The notes under the pieces: model-generated
The model's database searches: none
Told to the model about the DNA's origin: nothing
Seen by the model: the letters and a program-made list of their open reading frames with translations, nothing else
Position numbers and translations under genes: made by a program
DNA from: Aegilops tauschii subsp. strangulata
Lineage: Eukaryota > Streptophyta > Magnoliopsida > Poales > Poaceae
DNA: 64,000 nucleotides
Reading direction: 5' to 3'
Assembly (NCBI RefSeq): GCF_002575655.3
Contig: NC_053040.3
Coordinates: 358,358,267-358,422,266, forward strand
In this document: one piece after another, positions 24,039 through 34,759 of the stretch
How positions within the stretch are numbered: the first letter of the stretch is position 1
How the letters are laid out: each line of letters opens with the position of its first letter

Positions 24039-26577
24039 TTTTGAGTAACGTGATTGTATTAAGAAACATAGGTTAGACTAGGAAATATTCTGGCTTGCCT
24101 TGTACTTCAAGTAGATCATGTACTCCTATATATATGCCCACGAGGCTCAAGCAATACATAAAAACTATTCCACCAAATCCCTCTCTCTTCCTTCTAACAT
24201 GGTATCAGCCTAACCGATCCAACCCTAGCTGTCGCCCGCCGCTTCCGCTCCGCGCCGCCCCCGGGGTGGTCGGCCTCCATGACCGCCGCCGGGGGCCGCG
24301 CCGCCCGTACCTAGGGTTCGTCCGCCGGTCGCGTTGATCGGCTGCCCTAAAGAGTCTTTTTCTCGATCCGTTAATTGGGGTTTTCTCTCTCTCTGATCGA
24401 TTGATCGGTGTTATTTTCTTTTGGTTATCCAATCTAAGATCGGTTTGCGTCACCCGCCGCCGCCGTCGACCTCGCGTGCCTCTACTTCGACTTCGGCATC
24501 GACTACACCGGCGTCTCATCTGACTTGGGTTGCCTCGCGCGCCATGCGGCGGCTCGGAACGCCCGCCGTCCGCGCCTCTGTCTACCTGTCCTCACCGGGC
24601 GTCGTCGCCTTGATCCAATCGGAAATCCTACACCAACCCCGCCTCCATCCGTGTGTGTTGCATGCGGTCCATGCAAACTTCATCACCGAGCCAAGTGATC
24701 CACAAGTCTCCATGGTGCGCATACACCTCGCCATGCAGATTCATCTGTGTACACGACGCATCTACACGGAGTCTCCCTGGCTTCCTGCATGACGGCACGT
24801 CACGTGCGTGTACGTGTGCCGCTGCAGTGAACTCCACTCTGGCGGCTCTGTGTTGCACCGCGGCTCTGACCGTCCACTGATGCCGCGTGGACACTCGGTC
24901 GCTCGCGTGTTTCCAAGCGCGGATGCCGGCTTGTGCTGTTTTCACTGGCATGTGGCGCTACGGCCATCTGCTGTCGTCTGCGTCATGATCCACTTCATAC
25001 GCGCTGTGTGATCGGTCTTATCAGCTTTTTGCACGCGCCATCACAGGATTTCGTGAAGATCGTCTCGAGTATGCCCGCCCTTCATCGATCGAGCATCGGG
25101 CTACCGCTGCATCGCCCCATCGGGCCGCAGCGCCACCGCACCGTGGTTCTTCTCGCGGTTGCATCGACTCGCGCGTCACCGCACCGTGGTTCTTCTCGCG
25201 GTTGCATCGACTCGCGCGTCACCGCTGCATCGCCTCTTCGGGTCGTAAGGCCGCGATACGCGGTCCCCGCCGCCTCCCCAAGACCGTCCCTGCGGTTGCA
25301 CTGACTCGGGCTCCGCCGCTGCGTCGCCCCTTCGGGCCGTAGCGCCGTGAGCCCGTGACCCGCGGTCCTCGCCGTCGCCCCGCCCCGCCTGCGGCCGCCA
25401 CGTCACCCCTTCGGGTCGTGGCGCCATGGCCCGCGGTCCACTCCGTCGTCCCCGCGCGTCGACTTTTCATGGTATGCGCCGCGCCGCCTCCCTCGGCGCG
25501 GGAACGCCACCGTCCGCGCCGGTCTTCGTCACGCTGTCGGGTTCCTTGCCCACTTCGAGCACCGCCGCCGCGCTCCTAACCAAGCCGTTGCGGCCGCCGT
25601 CAGGCCGCCGCCGCTGCTCTTCTTCGACCGCTGCTGCCCTACCCCTGTAGCCGCCGCCGCCCGTCCACCTCCTTCGTCTTCATCCAACACCACAGCCCGT
25701 CGCCAGCGTCGTCGTCATCTACCCCGACCACTTCGTCTACTCCGACAACCGCGGGCGACATCGGACTCATACCGATTGGCGCCGCAACCGTCGTCGAGTT
25801 CTTCTCTGCTGGCCTCTCCGACTTCTCTGACATGGCGTACAGCTCGTGCAGGTCCCAGTCTACGCATGCCCGGTGCTGGCAACACCGATGCGTGCCTTCT
25901 TCCACGACGTGTCCCGGGGCCTGGCAAGCCTGGTGCGACGCTTCGTCAACTTCGTCTTCGTCCATCTATGCATGCCTAGTGCTGACAACACCGACGCGTG
26001 CCTTCGTCTACGGCGTGTCCCCGGGTTTGGCAAACCTGGCGCGACGTGTCGTCAACAACATTTTCTTCCCGGCGCACCCCTACTTCGACACCACTGCGCC
26101 CATGCTAACTCGGCGCCCTCTTGCGCCCGCGGCTCCACGGCGACTTCCCCGACACCGGCCACCCCAACTCGACATCGACCACGGCATTCTTCGCACGGCT
26201 ACCTCGACCGCGGCTCCACCACCCACGCTCTTGGCTACATCGACAAACGGCACAAAGGGCTACCGCCTGTTTGAGCAACCTCGTTTGTTTCCACTCCAGC
26301 CACGACTCTGTGATGCGTCGACCGTTACGACTGTGGGGGGTGTCCGTCGGCTTGTCTTCGGATTCTTCTCCAGTCTCACCGTCTGCGTCGCTACCGTTGT
26401 GACTGCGGGGGATGTTGAGTAACGTGATTGTATTAGGAAATATAGGTTAGACTGGGAAATATTCTGGCTTGCCTTGTACTCCAAGTAAATCATGTATATA
26501 TATATATATATATGCCCACGAAGCTCAAGCAATATATAAAAACTATTCCACCAAATCCCTCTCTCTTCCTTCTAACA
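24039..26577 (+). mobile_element. Small non-autonomous LTR retrotransposon (TRIM/LARD-like, 2.54 kb)
   Basis: Left LTR 24039-24199 and right LTR 26413-26577 (about 165 bp) share GAGTAACGTGATTGTATTA and end CTTCTAACA. They differ mainly in an AT dinucleotide run. A PBS starts at 24200 (TGGTATCAG, tRNA-Met type) and a polypurine tract (CTGCGGGGGA) precedes the right LTR. Flanks CTTTT on both sides fit a 5 bp target duplication; the left LTR start lost a base in a T run. The 2.2 kb interior is GC-rich and has no gag, RT or integrase motif, so movement would need another element's proteins. Confidence 0.85.
25109..26060. repeat. GC-rich internal tandem duplications in the small LTR element
   Basis: Three sets are visible: a 43 bp exact tandem pair at about 25134-25220 (CACCGTGGTTCTTCTCGCGG); about four spaced copies of a block with CGCCCCTTCGGGCCGT (25109, 25229, 25324, 25404); and an imperfect pair of about 110 bp at 25857-25965 and 25966-26065 (TGCATGCC...GCGTGCCTTC...CGTGTCCC). 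Frames are open on several strands because of GC content, not because of a gene. Confidence 0.65.
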
Positions 26578-27303
26578 CTTTTCAACAGTAACTCTATGGT
26601 GCGTGATCTGTCGACGCCGTCCAAAGTACACGATGACATTAAGTCGTCCTCTGGGATGGAGGAATGTCATAGGATAGAATTTTTATAAAAAAAATTCTTT
26701 GGTGTCCTTTGGTTTATAGAAATGAATTTGTACTCATATGAAGATTGGTTTCTATCTTTCATATTTTAAAGAAAAATATATTAGCCTAGATCAACGAAAA
26801 AAATTCCTATCCCATGAACCAAATGATATTTCTTCTACTATTCCACCTCGTAAGATTAGAGATATATGTCGTCTTATTTTGTAAGTTTTCTATTACTACG
26901 ACAATCCTAATCCTATAAAGAAAGGTCTAGCACCGATCGAAACACTCGACGCGCAGCAGCGGTCAAAAGCAGCTTGTACTAACTGATTACCTGATCCATC
27001 CCGCACGTCATTCGTCTCGTGATAGGATAATAGACAGCATCCGCAAATAGCTACTACTTGAAGAGACAGGAGATCAACAGCGTCCATGTATTGTTTGCAA
27101 CCTCTGACAGTCTGATCATCCATCAGAAGACGTGCCAAAACAACGCAGACAGTTTTGCAAGCGTCAAGAAACAGATAGACGGAGGAAGCAGCAAATACTA
27201 TTTGATCATCGGAATCGTACCGGTCGTCCATTTGCACTACTACATAATATAGCTGCCAACCTGAGCAAAACCATGTGCAGGAAGTAAAATCTGAAGCATC
27301 CAT
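26578..27303. other. AT-rich spacer, possible MITE remnant
   Basis: 26690-26830 contains weakly inverted ends (CCTTTGGTTTATAGAA and CCCATGAACCAAATG) resembling a degenerate MITE. The rest to 27303 is unassigned and would be intron if the candidate exon at 27304 is real. Confidence 0.3.
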
Positions 27304-27348
27304 ACCTTGATCATGGGGGGAGTACCCGTTGTCCGTCCGGGAGGCCAT
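27304..27348 (-). CDS. Candidate first coding exon of a minus-strand host gene
   Basis: On the minus strand ATGGCCTCCC opens a 15-codon frame (MASRTDNGYSPHDQ plus) ending at a good donor, CAAG/GTATGG. It is preceded by a GC-rich, pyrimidine-rich leader (27349-27515) with a GCGAT microsatellite and a TATA-like TATAAGAA at about 27543-27550. The order TATA, leader, ATG in good context, donor is typical of a plant gene 5' end. I cannot find the next exon; the region to the left is transposable-element sequence, so the gene may be truncated or have a large intron. Confidence 0.3.
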
Positions 27349-27550
27349 CGTCGCGGTGCGTTACCCCGTCCAAGCTGCGCCGCGCCTCGCTGGAAAGATC
27401 CCGGCAGGCCGGCCGCCGCCAGCAATGGCAGGCAGATCGGTCCCGAATCCGCAGAGGACGATGAAACGAAAGGGAGGAGGGAGACGTGAAGGGGGGAGAT
27501 GCGATGCGATGCGATGCGGGCGTTGGTGTTGTTAATAATTCTTATACTAG

Positions 27551-28689
27551 ATAGGTAGATAGATAGCATTTGTATTTGCTGGTGGGTGGGCGCCTGCTGA
27601 ATGTCCCTCTCACTCATTGGTCTCCTTGGCGCGCAGAGAGAAGACAGTCGCGCAATGTGGCGGCTGATGCGATACCGCACGTAGAGCCATCGGGAGTCGC
27701 TGCTGGCGATGGTGAGGCGCAGCTAGCTAAGCTAGCGCACGGGGGGCGCCAACAGGACGGCGACCGGCCTCATTGGCCATTGCTTGCTTAATTTGGCACT
27801 TGCGGCTTAACAAATCGGCCTAGCTCGGCCCGGTCGGGGCTTAATTGGTTCGTGCGCTCCTCGCTGGCGTGTACTACGTGACAACGACAGGCGCGGACTT
27901 GGAGCTTAGGGTTCTACCTGTCAGCGTCTCGCTCGGGTGGTTCCGACTAGGTCGCAGTAGCAGTAGTATATGCTGGAAATGGGCCGACTGATCACTAGCT
28001 GATGGCTCATGTGCGCTCTCGCTCGCCCGGGCCGCTCATTATTGGTCGTCGTGGGGCTGATAAACCCGATGGCCAATTTATTAGCAAGTGGTGCTTATCC
28101 TCCTCTGGGATAACGATGGAATGGATGGATGGCGTACTATCTTCATTTCTTCGTAGTTTACAAGAAAGTGCCCCGTCACACGCCACAAGGGCCAAGAAAG
28201 GAGGCCCGCTTCCGGCAATGGCGACGGGGGCAACAATGGCTGTAAACGAGACGAGGAAAGCGACCGAGCACCTCCTCATCAGCCAGTCCTGATGGAGCAA
28301 GGACGGGACGGGAATATGCCGTGCCAGTGGATGGAATAAAGTCAAGCTCAAGCTCAAGCGGGCAGGATCGTTCGCTCTCGTCGGTGCGGGTGGGGGCGCC
28401 GACGTGTTCGTTCAGGCCACTCTTGTAGTCCGTATCTGCGCGCGGCTTTTCCTTTTCTGGCGTCGAGGAAAGAGCCTGCAGGTGTGCCACTATTCTTTCT
28501 GTATTTCTATGTGCACTCTGTAAAAGTGAGACCGCAACGTAGATCTGCCTGTGCGGCGCGACTTCTTTTTTAGTTTTTGCTGCGGGTTTGATTATCGGGA
28601 GACAAGGTGCGTCTTCACTTGTTTTTTCATCTTTTATTTCCTTCCCCCTCTTCTTCTTATTTTTTGACGAGATGACCTTCATTTTTTCT
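27551..28689. other. Non-repetitive-looking region without a supported gene
   Basis: Mixed GC content. Frames of up to 168 codons exist on both strands (for example 28176-28682 minus) but overlap each other and show no domain, codon bias or splice structure. Includes a GATA microsatellite near 27555. Confidence 0.4.
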
Positions 28690-29960
28690 TTTGAAAAAGG
28701 ACGTTAAAACCCCGGGCTCGACGCATACAGTCATCTTTATTAATTATTCATAAAAGGTCTAACAAGAATATACATCAAGCTACCCGAAGCGATCACTCGC
28801 ACCTACAAACTCGATAATGTAAAGTACCCTCACTTCTCATATCTAAAACCGGTGTCTTTGCCGATTCATCCACATAACGTATCGGAACCTACAGCAGATG
28901 CAGCAAACCTAAAGCCTACACCATGTGCACACGTTTTTTAGAAGCTGCCATCATCATCATCGAACCGCTGACCCATCTTCAGGACAAAGATCTGCATCAT
29001 CCTTAGCAGTCCGGCCATCTGTTGACGCCACCACGGCGCCAACGACACCACCTTCCTGCGCGCAAACTGATGAGCACGTCGCGATCGCCGCCGGTACACC
29101 GCAGCACCATGTCGCCAAGTACCACCAGCCGGCGCGACTTGAAGTCTCTGAAAAATATGTCGTGTGTAGCACCTGCCGAACATGCATGACACGGCGTAGC
29201 ACCTATCGCCCAAGCATGACTTGACATCTCCACCGAAGCTCCATGCAAGACGAAGCCGCTCCACCTCCTGCCTTTGTCATTCAGCGCTACTCCACAAACG
29301 ATCCTCTCAAGAGAGAAACGACACCGCAGTTCTGCCATCATCCTATATGGAAGACCAAATCCTAGGGTTTCCCCCGGAGTAGCATGAGTGGGTCGACAGT
29401 AGTTACACAACGATGCCTTCATCAAGATAACGACGCAGAACGCCGCCATCGCTCGCCATCGGCTTGGTTTTCACCGGCAACTACGTCTCCCCGACTCGCA
29501 GCCGGGACTAGATGACATATCCGACCACCCAGCCTTCAGGCCAAACACCCCCGACGAAGGAGATGACCACCACCGTCAAGCCCAGGGTAGCCGCCCCAGG
29601 CGTCCGCGTGATGACGGAGGAGAACCGATGTAGGGAGGGAAACTCCAAATGCACCGCTGCCAGCCGCCATGGCCGGCGCCATGCTACCCCCGCAGCTGTG
29701 GTGGCCTAGCCGCCGTGGAAATCCCATCGGGCCGCCGCCAAAACGTGCCAACTCCGCCTCCACGCCGGGCGCCCAGGGTCGCCATCATGTTTGGGCCAGA
29801 GATCCCCTCGCGAAGAGAGGAGGAAAGCCCACCGCCCGCCGTCTGCCGGGCTAGCTTCGCTCACCAGCCTCCTCCTCCGACGACGGGGAAGCAGCGAGGG
29901 AGGGAGGTTCGGGGGCGGCGGCAGCTAGGGTTCACCCAAGCCGCCCCCTTGGAGGCGACG
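28690..29960 (-). mobile_element. Retroposon-like repeat with polyadenylated 3' end
   Basis: Read on the minus strand, a GC-rich 5' half (29960-29500, with AACCCTAGCTGCC) grades into an AT-rich 3' end with AATTAATAAAGATG near 28740, then an A-rich tail at 28683-28700. A signal about 50 bp before an A tail suggests reverse transcription of an mRNA-like transcript. No protein domain is found. I have a memory of similar multicopy Triticeae sequences ending in the same AATAAAG...TTTAACGTCC motif, but cannot name the family. Confidence 0.45.
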
Positions 29961-30029
29961 CGAGCGAGTCTAGACGTCTCCCGTGGGAATCGTATGCGCG
30001 GAGCTAATTGGTGTATTTGTAGACTACTA

Positions 30030-30425
30030 TTGTATATGAGAAGACCTTCATGTCTAACTTTATTAAAAATTAAACCACACTTATCGTCCGTTAAGAACTT
30101 AATGATAAAATCAGGGGGCAAATCAAACCAAACCGAGGGCAAGTTCTCATGACCCCATTCAGCCAACACGTAGGCTACTACATTAGACTCCCCTATTACA
30201 AAAATCGATACAAGACTTGCCAGACTCACTAACTCTCAACGACAATCATTTAATATAGGAGCTATCACTATAGAATAACCTTCATCTTGATTAAGAGCTT
30301 GAACCACTGTGATATTATCCATGCGTACAAGAATGTTGTTTCACCCCATCCGGTTAGCCAGCTTGGCAGCTTCAGACCGTCACACAAGGCTGGCCTTGGC
30401 TGACACTTCCAATAATAAAAAAATC
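30030..30425 (-). pseudogene. LINE RNase H domain relic
   Basis: The minus strand reads an RNase H C-terminal part: SAKASLV, SEAAKLANRMG, VRMDNITVVQALNQ, then after an in-frame TGA ELVSLASLVSIFVIGES, NVVAYVLAEWG and DLPPDFI. The order of acidic residue (MDN) and closing NVVAYVLA motif fits the RVT_3/RNase H end of plant non-LTR elements. At least three in-frame stops, no upstream RT here. Confidence 0.65.
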
Positions 30426-30719
30426 TGGGACATGCTCAACTTCAAGAATGTTGTTGCGCCTCATCCTTTTTTTAGATGAGCCCCATCCTTTTATTTGCCT
30501 CTTTAGGCGAACGTTTCTCTATTTCCTTTGGCAGACACAAACAGGAAAGATTTCATATTTGCAAGGCCGGCGGCTGTTCGCGTTTGTCATTCTGAGCAAA
30601 ATGATTTGGCCCACAAGAGTGGCACTGGACCTACAGATAAATCCCTTGTTAATTGTACTGTCCGGGCACGGCTATATTTCGCGCGTTGCGAGACAGTAGC
30701 TCGCCTCGCCTCATGTATT

Positions 30720-31110
30720 CAAAAATTGTTACACATATATAAAAATATATTCCTGATGTATACAAATGTAAAACATGTATGGAATAAGTAGACACTAAAT
30801 ACATGTATTAAAAAAGTTAATCATATATTTTAAAACTGTTAAACAAGTATAAACAATATTACTGATGTATACGAAAAATGTAAGACCTGCAAGAAAAAAT
30901 AGACATAAAGAATGTTAATTATGTATTTTAAAAATGTATAAAAAATGATCAACATGTACAAAAAGTAGACAATAAAACTAATATTTAAAATCTTAATCAT
31001 GTATTAAAAAATGTTAAACATGTACAAGAAATGTCCCTGATGCATATGAAAAATGTACATCATGCATGACAAAAAGTGGACACGTGTTGAAAATAAGGAA
31101 AAATGAAATT
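30720..31110. repeat. AT-rich degenerate repeat
   Basis: Motifs CTGATGTATAC (30752, 30859, a variant at 31035) and AGTAGACA (30787, 30899, 30964, 31073) recur with ATGTA/TTAAACATGTA filler. The main spacing is about 107 bp. No coding frame. This type of sequence is common near the ends of grass CACTA elements, but no TIR is visible. Confidence 0.5.
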
Positions 31111-31544
31111 GAACTAAAAAAATTGAAACCGAAAAGAGAAAGCGACAAAATAGCAAATTAGAATAAAAAAGGAAAAAAAGAAGAAGAAACCGACAAAAGA
31201 GAAACAAGAAACCCTGCAGAAACCCCTACTGGGCCAACCCATCTCGCGCTCGCCTATTGCGAGACGGAGTAAAGACTCACAGTAGGCAAGATATAGCTCC
31301 CGAGGTAATGTCCAACGAACTATTGTATCTGGAACGCATGCATTTCAAAGGGACAGTGCTAACCGTCGGTCGGCCCAACTTTCGGCCAATCGCATATGCA
31401 TCGTAGGATTAAACGACGCGGACCTGCACCATCTCCATGACGCTTTCGATGCACTGTCGCGTGCGCTCGCAAAAAAAGTTCCCGTCACACCGCCATGCAC
31501 GAGCGAGACGAACAGCCTCGAAGCATCGCTGGCACACCCACTTG
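31111..31544. other. Unassigned sequence left of gypsy element 2
   Basis: No gene recognised. The five bases before 31545 (acttg) would be the target duplication of gypsy element 2; the partner is not in view. Confidence 0.4.
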
Positions 31545-33007
31545 TGCTACGAATTGAGTTGGGATTTTCAAAAAAGAAAAGGACGATACAGTACAGTAAA
31601 GATAAATATTTCCCTCAATTAAAAACTAAGATTATCAATCCAGTAGAAGAACCACGTAACACCTCGTTAGCACTACCTATACATAAAATAATAAATACTT
31701 GCACCCAACATAAACAAAGGATTGTCAATCCCTTGGCGGTTAATTGCAATGATCAAATCTCGTAGTGATCGATAGATAAACAAAAACAAAAAATAAAATA
31801 AAGTAAACAAAATTGCAGTAAGGTATTTTTGGATTTTAATATATCATAAAGATAGGACCCAAACGCCATAGTTTTCACTAGAGACTTCTCTCTTGAACAT
31901 ATCATATGGTGGGTAAACAAATTACTGTTGGGCAATTGATAGAAAAACGAATAATCATGACTATATCCAAGAGAGAGAGAGAGACCTGACAAGGGGGCCC
32001 CACCCGGGTCAAAACCACCGTTGACCACTGCCACATCAGCAGCGGGTGGAGACAAACCAGCCAGGGTTTTTTTTGTTCGGTTTTGGTTTGTTTGGGGGGT
32101 GGAAGAAGCCGAAAATAAGATCAGTGGGTAAAGTGAACCACCCACTTTATTCAAGGTAGTAAAATGGACTTTTTTCTATCCAAGGCAATGATCATGTATA
32201 TAGGCATCACGTCCGAGACAAGTAGACCGACTCCTGCCTGCATCTACTACTATTACTCCGCACATCGACCGCTATCCAGCATATGCATCTAGAGTATTAA
32301 CTTCATAAAGAACGGAGTAACGCCTTAAGCAAGATGACATGATGTAGACAAGTTAATCCAATCAATATGAATAAAACCCATCATTTTATCCTTAATGGCA
32401 ACAATACAAATACGTGTCATGTCCCCATCTGTCACTGGGATTGACCACCGCAAGATCGAACCCATCACAAAGCACCTCTCCCAAGGCAAGATAGATCAAT
32501 CTAGTTAGCCAAACCAAATCAATAGATTGGAGATAAATATAAAGATATAATAATCATGCATAAACGAATTCAGAAAAGAATCAAATAATATTCCTGGATA
32601 GTTCTGATCGTAAACCCACTATTCATCACATCCCAACAAACACACCGCAAAAAAAGGATTACATCGAATAGATCTCCAAGAACATCGAGAAGAACATTGT
32701 ATTGAAGTTAAAACAGAGAGAAGAAGCCATCTAGCTACTAGCTATGGACCCGTAGGTCTGTGGTAAACTACTCACACATCATCAGAAGGGCAGCAAGGTT
32801 GATGTAGAGCCCCTCCGTGATCGATTCCCCATCCGACAGAGTACCAGAAAAGACCTCCAGATGGGATCTCGCGAGAACAGAAGTTTACGGCGTCGAAAAA
32901 AGTGTTTTGGGTTGCTCTCTGTTGGTTTCCCGATTTTAGAGAATTTATAAAGGCAGAATTGGGTCAAATGGAGCAACGAGGGGCCCACGAGGCACCAGGG
33001 CACGCCT
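31545..33007 (-). repeat. 3' LTR of Ty3/gypsy element 2, downstream part
   Basis: Continuous with 41460-41766 once copia element A and one CGCCT copy are removed, giving an LTR of about 1.77 kb that opens TGATACGTCTCCAACGTATC (minus, 41766) and closes GAATTCGTAGCA-like at 31545. The opening is shared by abundant Triticeae gypsy families (Fatima/Sabrina type, from memory). Contains no gene. Confidence 0.85.
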
Positions 33008-34728
33008 TGTTGGGAATCGTAGCATAATTTAAAAATTTTCTACGCTCACCAAGATGCATCTATGGAGTCTACTAGCAACGAAGGGAAGGGAGTGCATCTA
33101 CATACCCTTGTAGATCGCGAGCGGAAGCGTTTCAATGAACGTGGATGACGGAGTCGTACTCGCCGTGATCCAAATCACCGATGACCGAGTGCCGAACGGA
33201 CGGCACCTCCGCGTTCAACACACGTACGGTGCAGCGACGTCTCCTCCTTCTTGATCCAGCAAGGGGGAAGGAGAGGTTGATGGAGATCCAGCAGCACGAC
33301 GGCGTGGTGGTGGATGTAGCGGTTCTCCGGCAGGGCTTCACCGAGCTTCTGCGAGAGAGAGAGAGGTGTTTCAGGGGAGGAGGGAGGCGCCCAAGGCTGT
33401 GTCTTGCTGCCCTCCCTCCCCCCCTTTATATAGGCCCCCTTGGGAGGGGGGCCGGCCAAAACCCATCTAGGGTTGGGGGGGCGGCGGCCAAGGGGTGGAA
33501 AGGGGTTGCCTTGCCCCCCAAGGCAAGGGGGAAGCCCCCCCACCCTAGGGTTCCCAACCCTAGGCGCATGGGGGAGGCCCAAGGGGGGGCGCCCAGCCCA
33601 CTAGGGGCTGGTTCCCTTCCACTTTCAGCCCATGGGGCCCTCCGGGATAGGTGGCCCCACCCGGTGGACCCCCGGGACCCTTCCGGTGGTCCCGGTACAA
33701 TACCGGTAACCCCCGAAACTTTCCCGGTGGCCGAAACTTGACTTCCTATATATAATTCTTCACCTCCGGACCATTCCAGAACCTCTCGTGACGTCCAGGA
33801 TCTCATCCGGGACTCCGAACAACTTTCGGGTTTCCGCATACATATATCTCTACAACCCTAGCGTCACCGAACCTTAAGTGTGTAGACCCTACGGGTTCGG
33901 GAGACATGCAGACATGACCGAGACGCCTCTCCGGTCAATAACCAACAGCGGGATCTGGATACCCATGTTGGCTCCCACATGTTCCACGATGATCTCATCG
34001 GATGAACCACGGTGTCGAGGATTCAATCAATCCCGTATGCAATTCCCTTTGTCAAACGGTATGTTACTTGCCCGAGATTCGATCGTCGGTATCCCAATAC
34101 CTTGTTCAATCTCGTTACCGGCAAGTCTCTTTACTCGTACCGCAATGCATGATCCCGTGACTAACGCCTTAGTCACATTGAGCTCATTATGATGATGCAT
34201 TACCGAGTGGGCCCAGAGATACCTCTCCGTCACACGGAGTGACAAATCCCAGTCTCGATCCGTGCCAACCCAACAGACACTTTCGGAGATACCCGTAGTG
34301 CACCTTTATAGTCACCCAGTTACGTTGTGACGTTTGGCACACCCAAAGCACTCCTACGGTATCCGGGAGTTGCACGATCTCATGGTCTAAGGAAAAGATA
34401 CTTGACATTGGAAAAGCTCTAGCAAACGAAACTACACGATCTTTTATGCTATGCTTAGGATTGGGTCTTGTCCATCACATCATTCTCCTAATGATGTGAT
34501 CCCATTATCAACGACATCCAATGTCCATGGTCAGGAAACCGTAACCATCTATTGATCAACGAGCTAGTCAACTAGAGGCTTACTAGGGACATGGTGTTGT
34601 CTATGTATCCACACATGTATCTGAGTTTCCTATCAATACAATTCTAGCATGGATAATAAACGATTATCATGAATAAGGAAATATAATAATAACCAATTTA
34701 TTATTGCCTCTAGGGCATATTTCCAACA
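33008..34728 (-). repeat. 3' LTR of copia element A
   Basis: 1721 bp; minus strand opens TGTTGGAAATATGCCC and ends TTCCCAACA. Carries the LTR TATA box on the minus strand (TATATAAA, 33425-33432). Long plus-strand frames inside reflect GC-rich composition. Confidence 0.95.
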
Positions 34729-34759
34729 GTCTCCCACTTGCACTAGAGTCAATAATCTA

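Noticed and set aside
25109..26422. Long overlapping frames on both strands (up to 196 codons)
   Set aside because: Stop-poor because of GC richness and tandem duplications; no domain, inside a non-autonomous LTR element.
28176..28682. Minus-strand 168-codon hypothetical protein
   Set aside because: No domain, no promoter or splice signals, overlaps an opposite-strand frame of similar quality.
33181..33741. Plus-strand frame of 186 codons in the LTR, with near-copies at 39915, 54588 and 61620
   Set aside because: It lies in GC-rich LTR DNA antisense to the element, recurs only because the LTRs are repeated, and has no domain.
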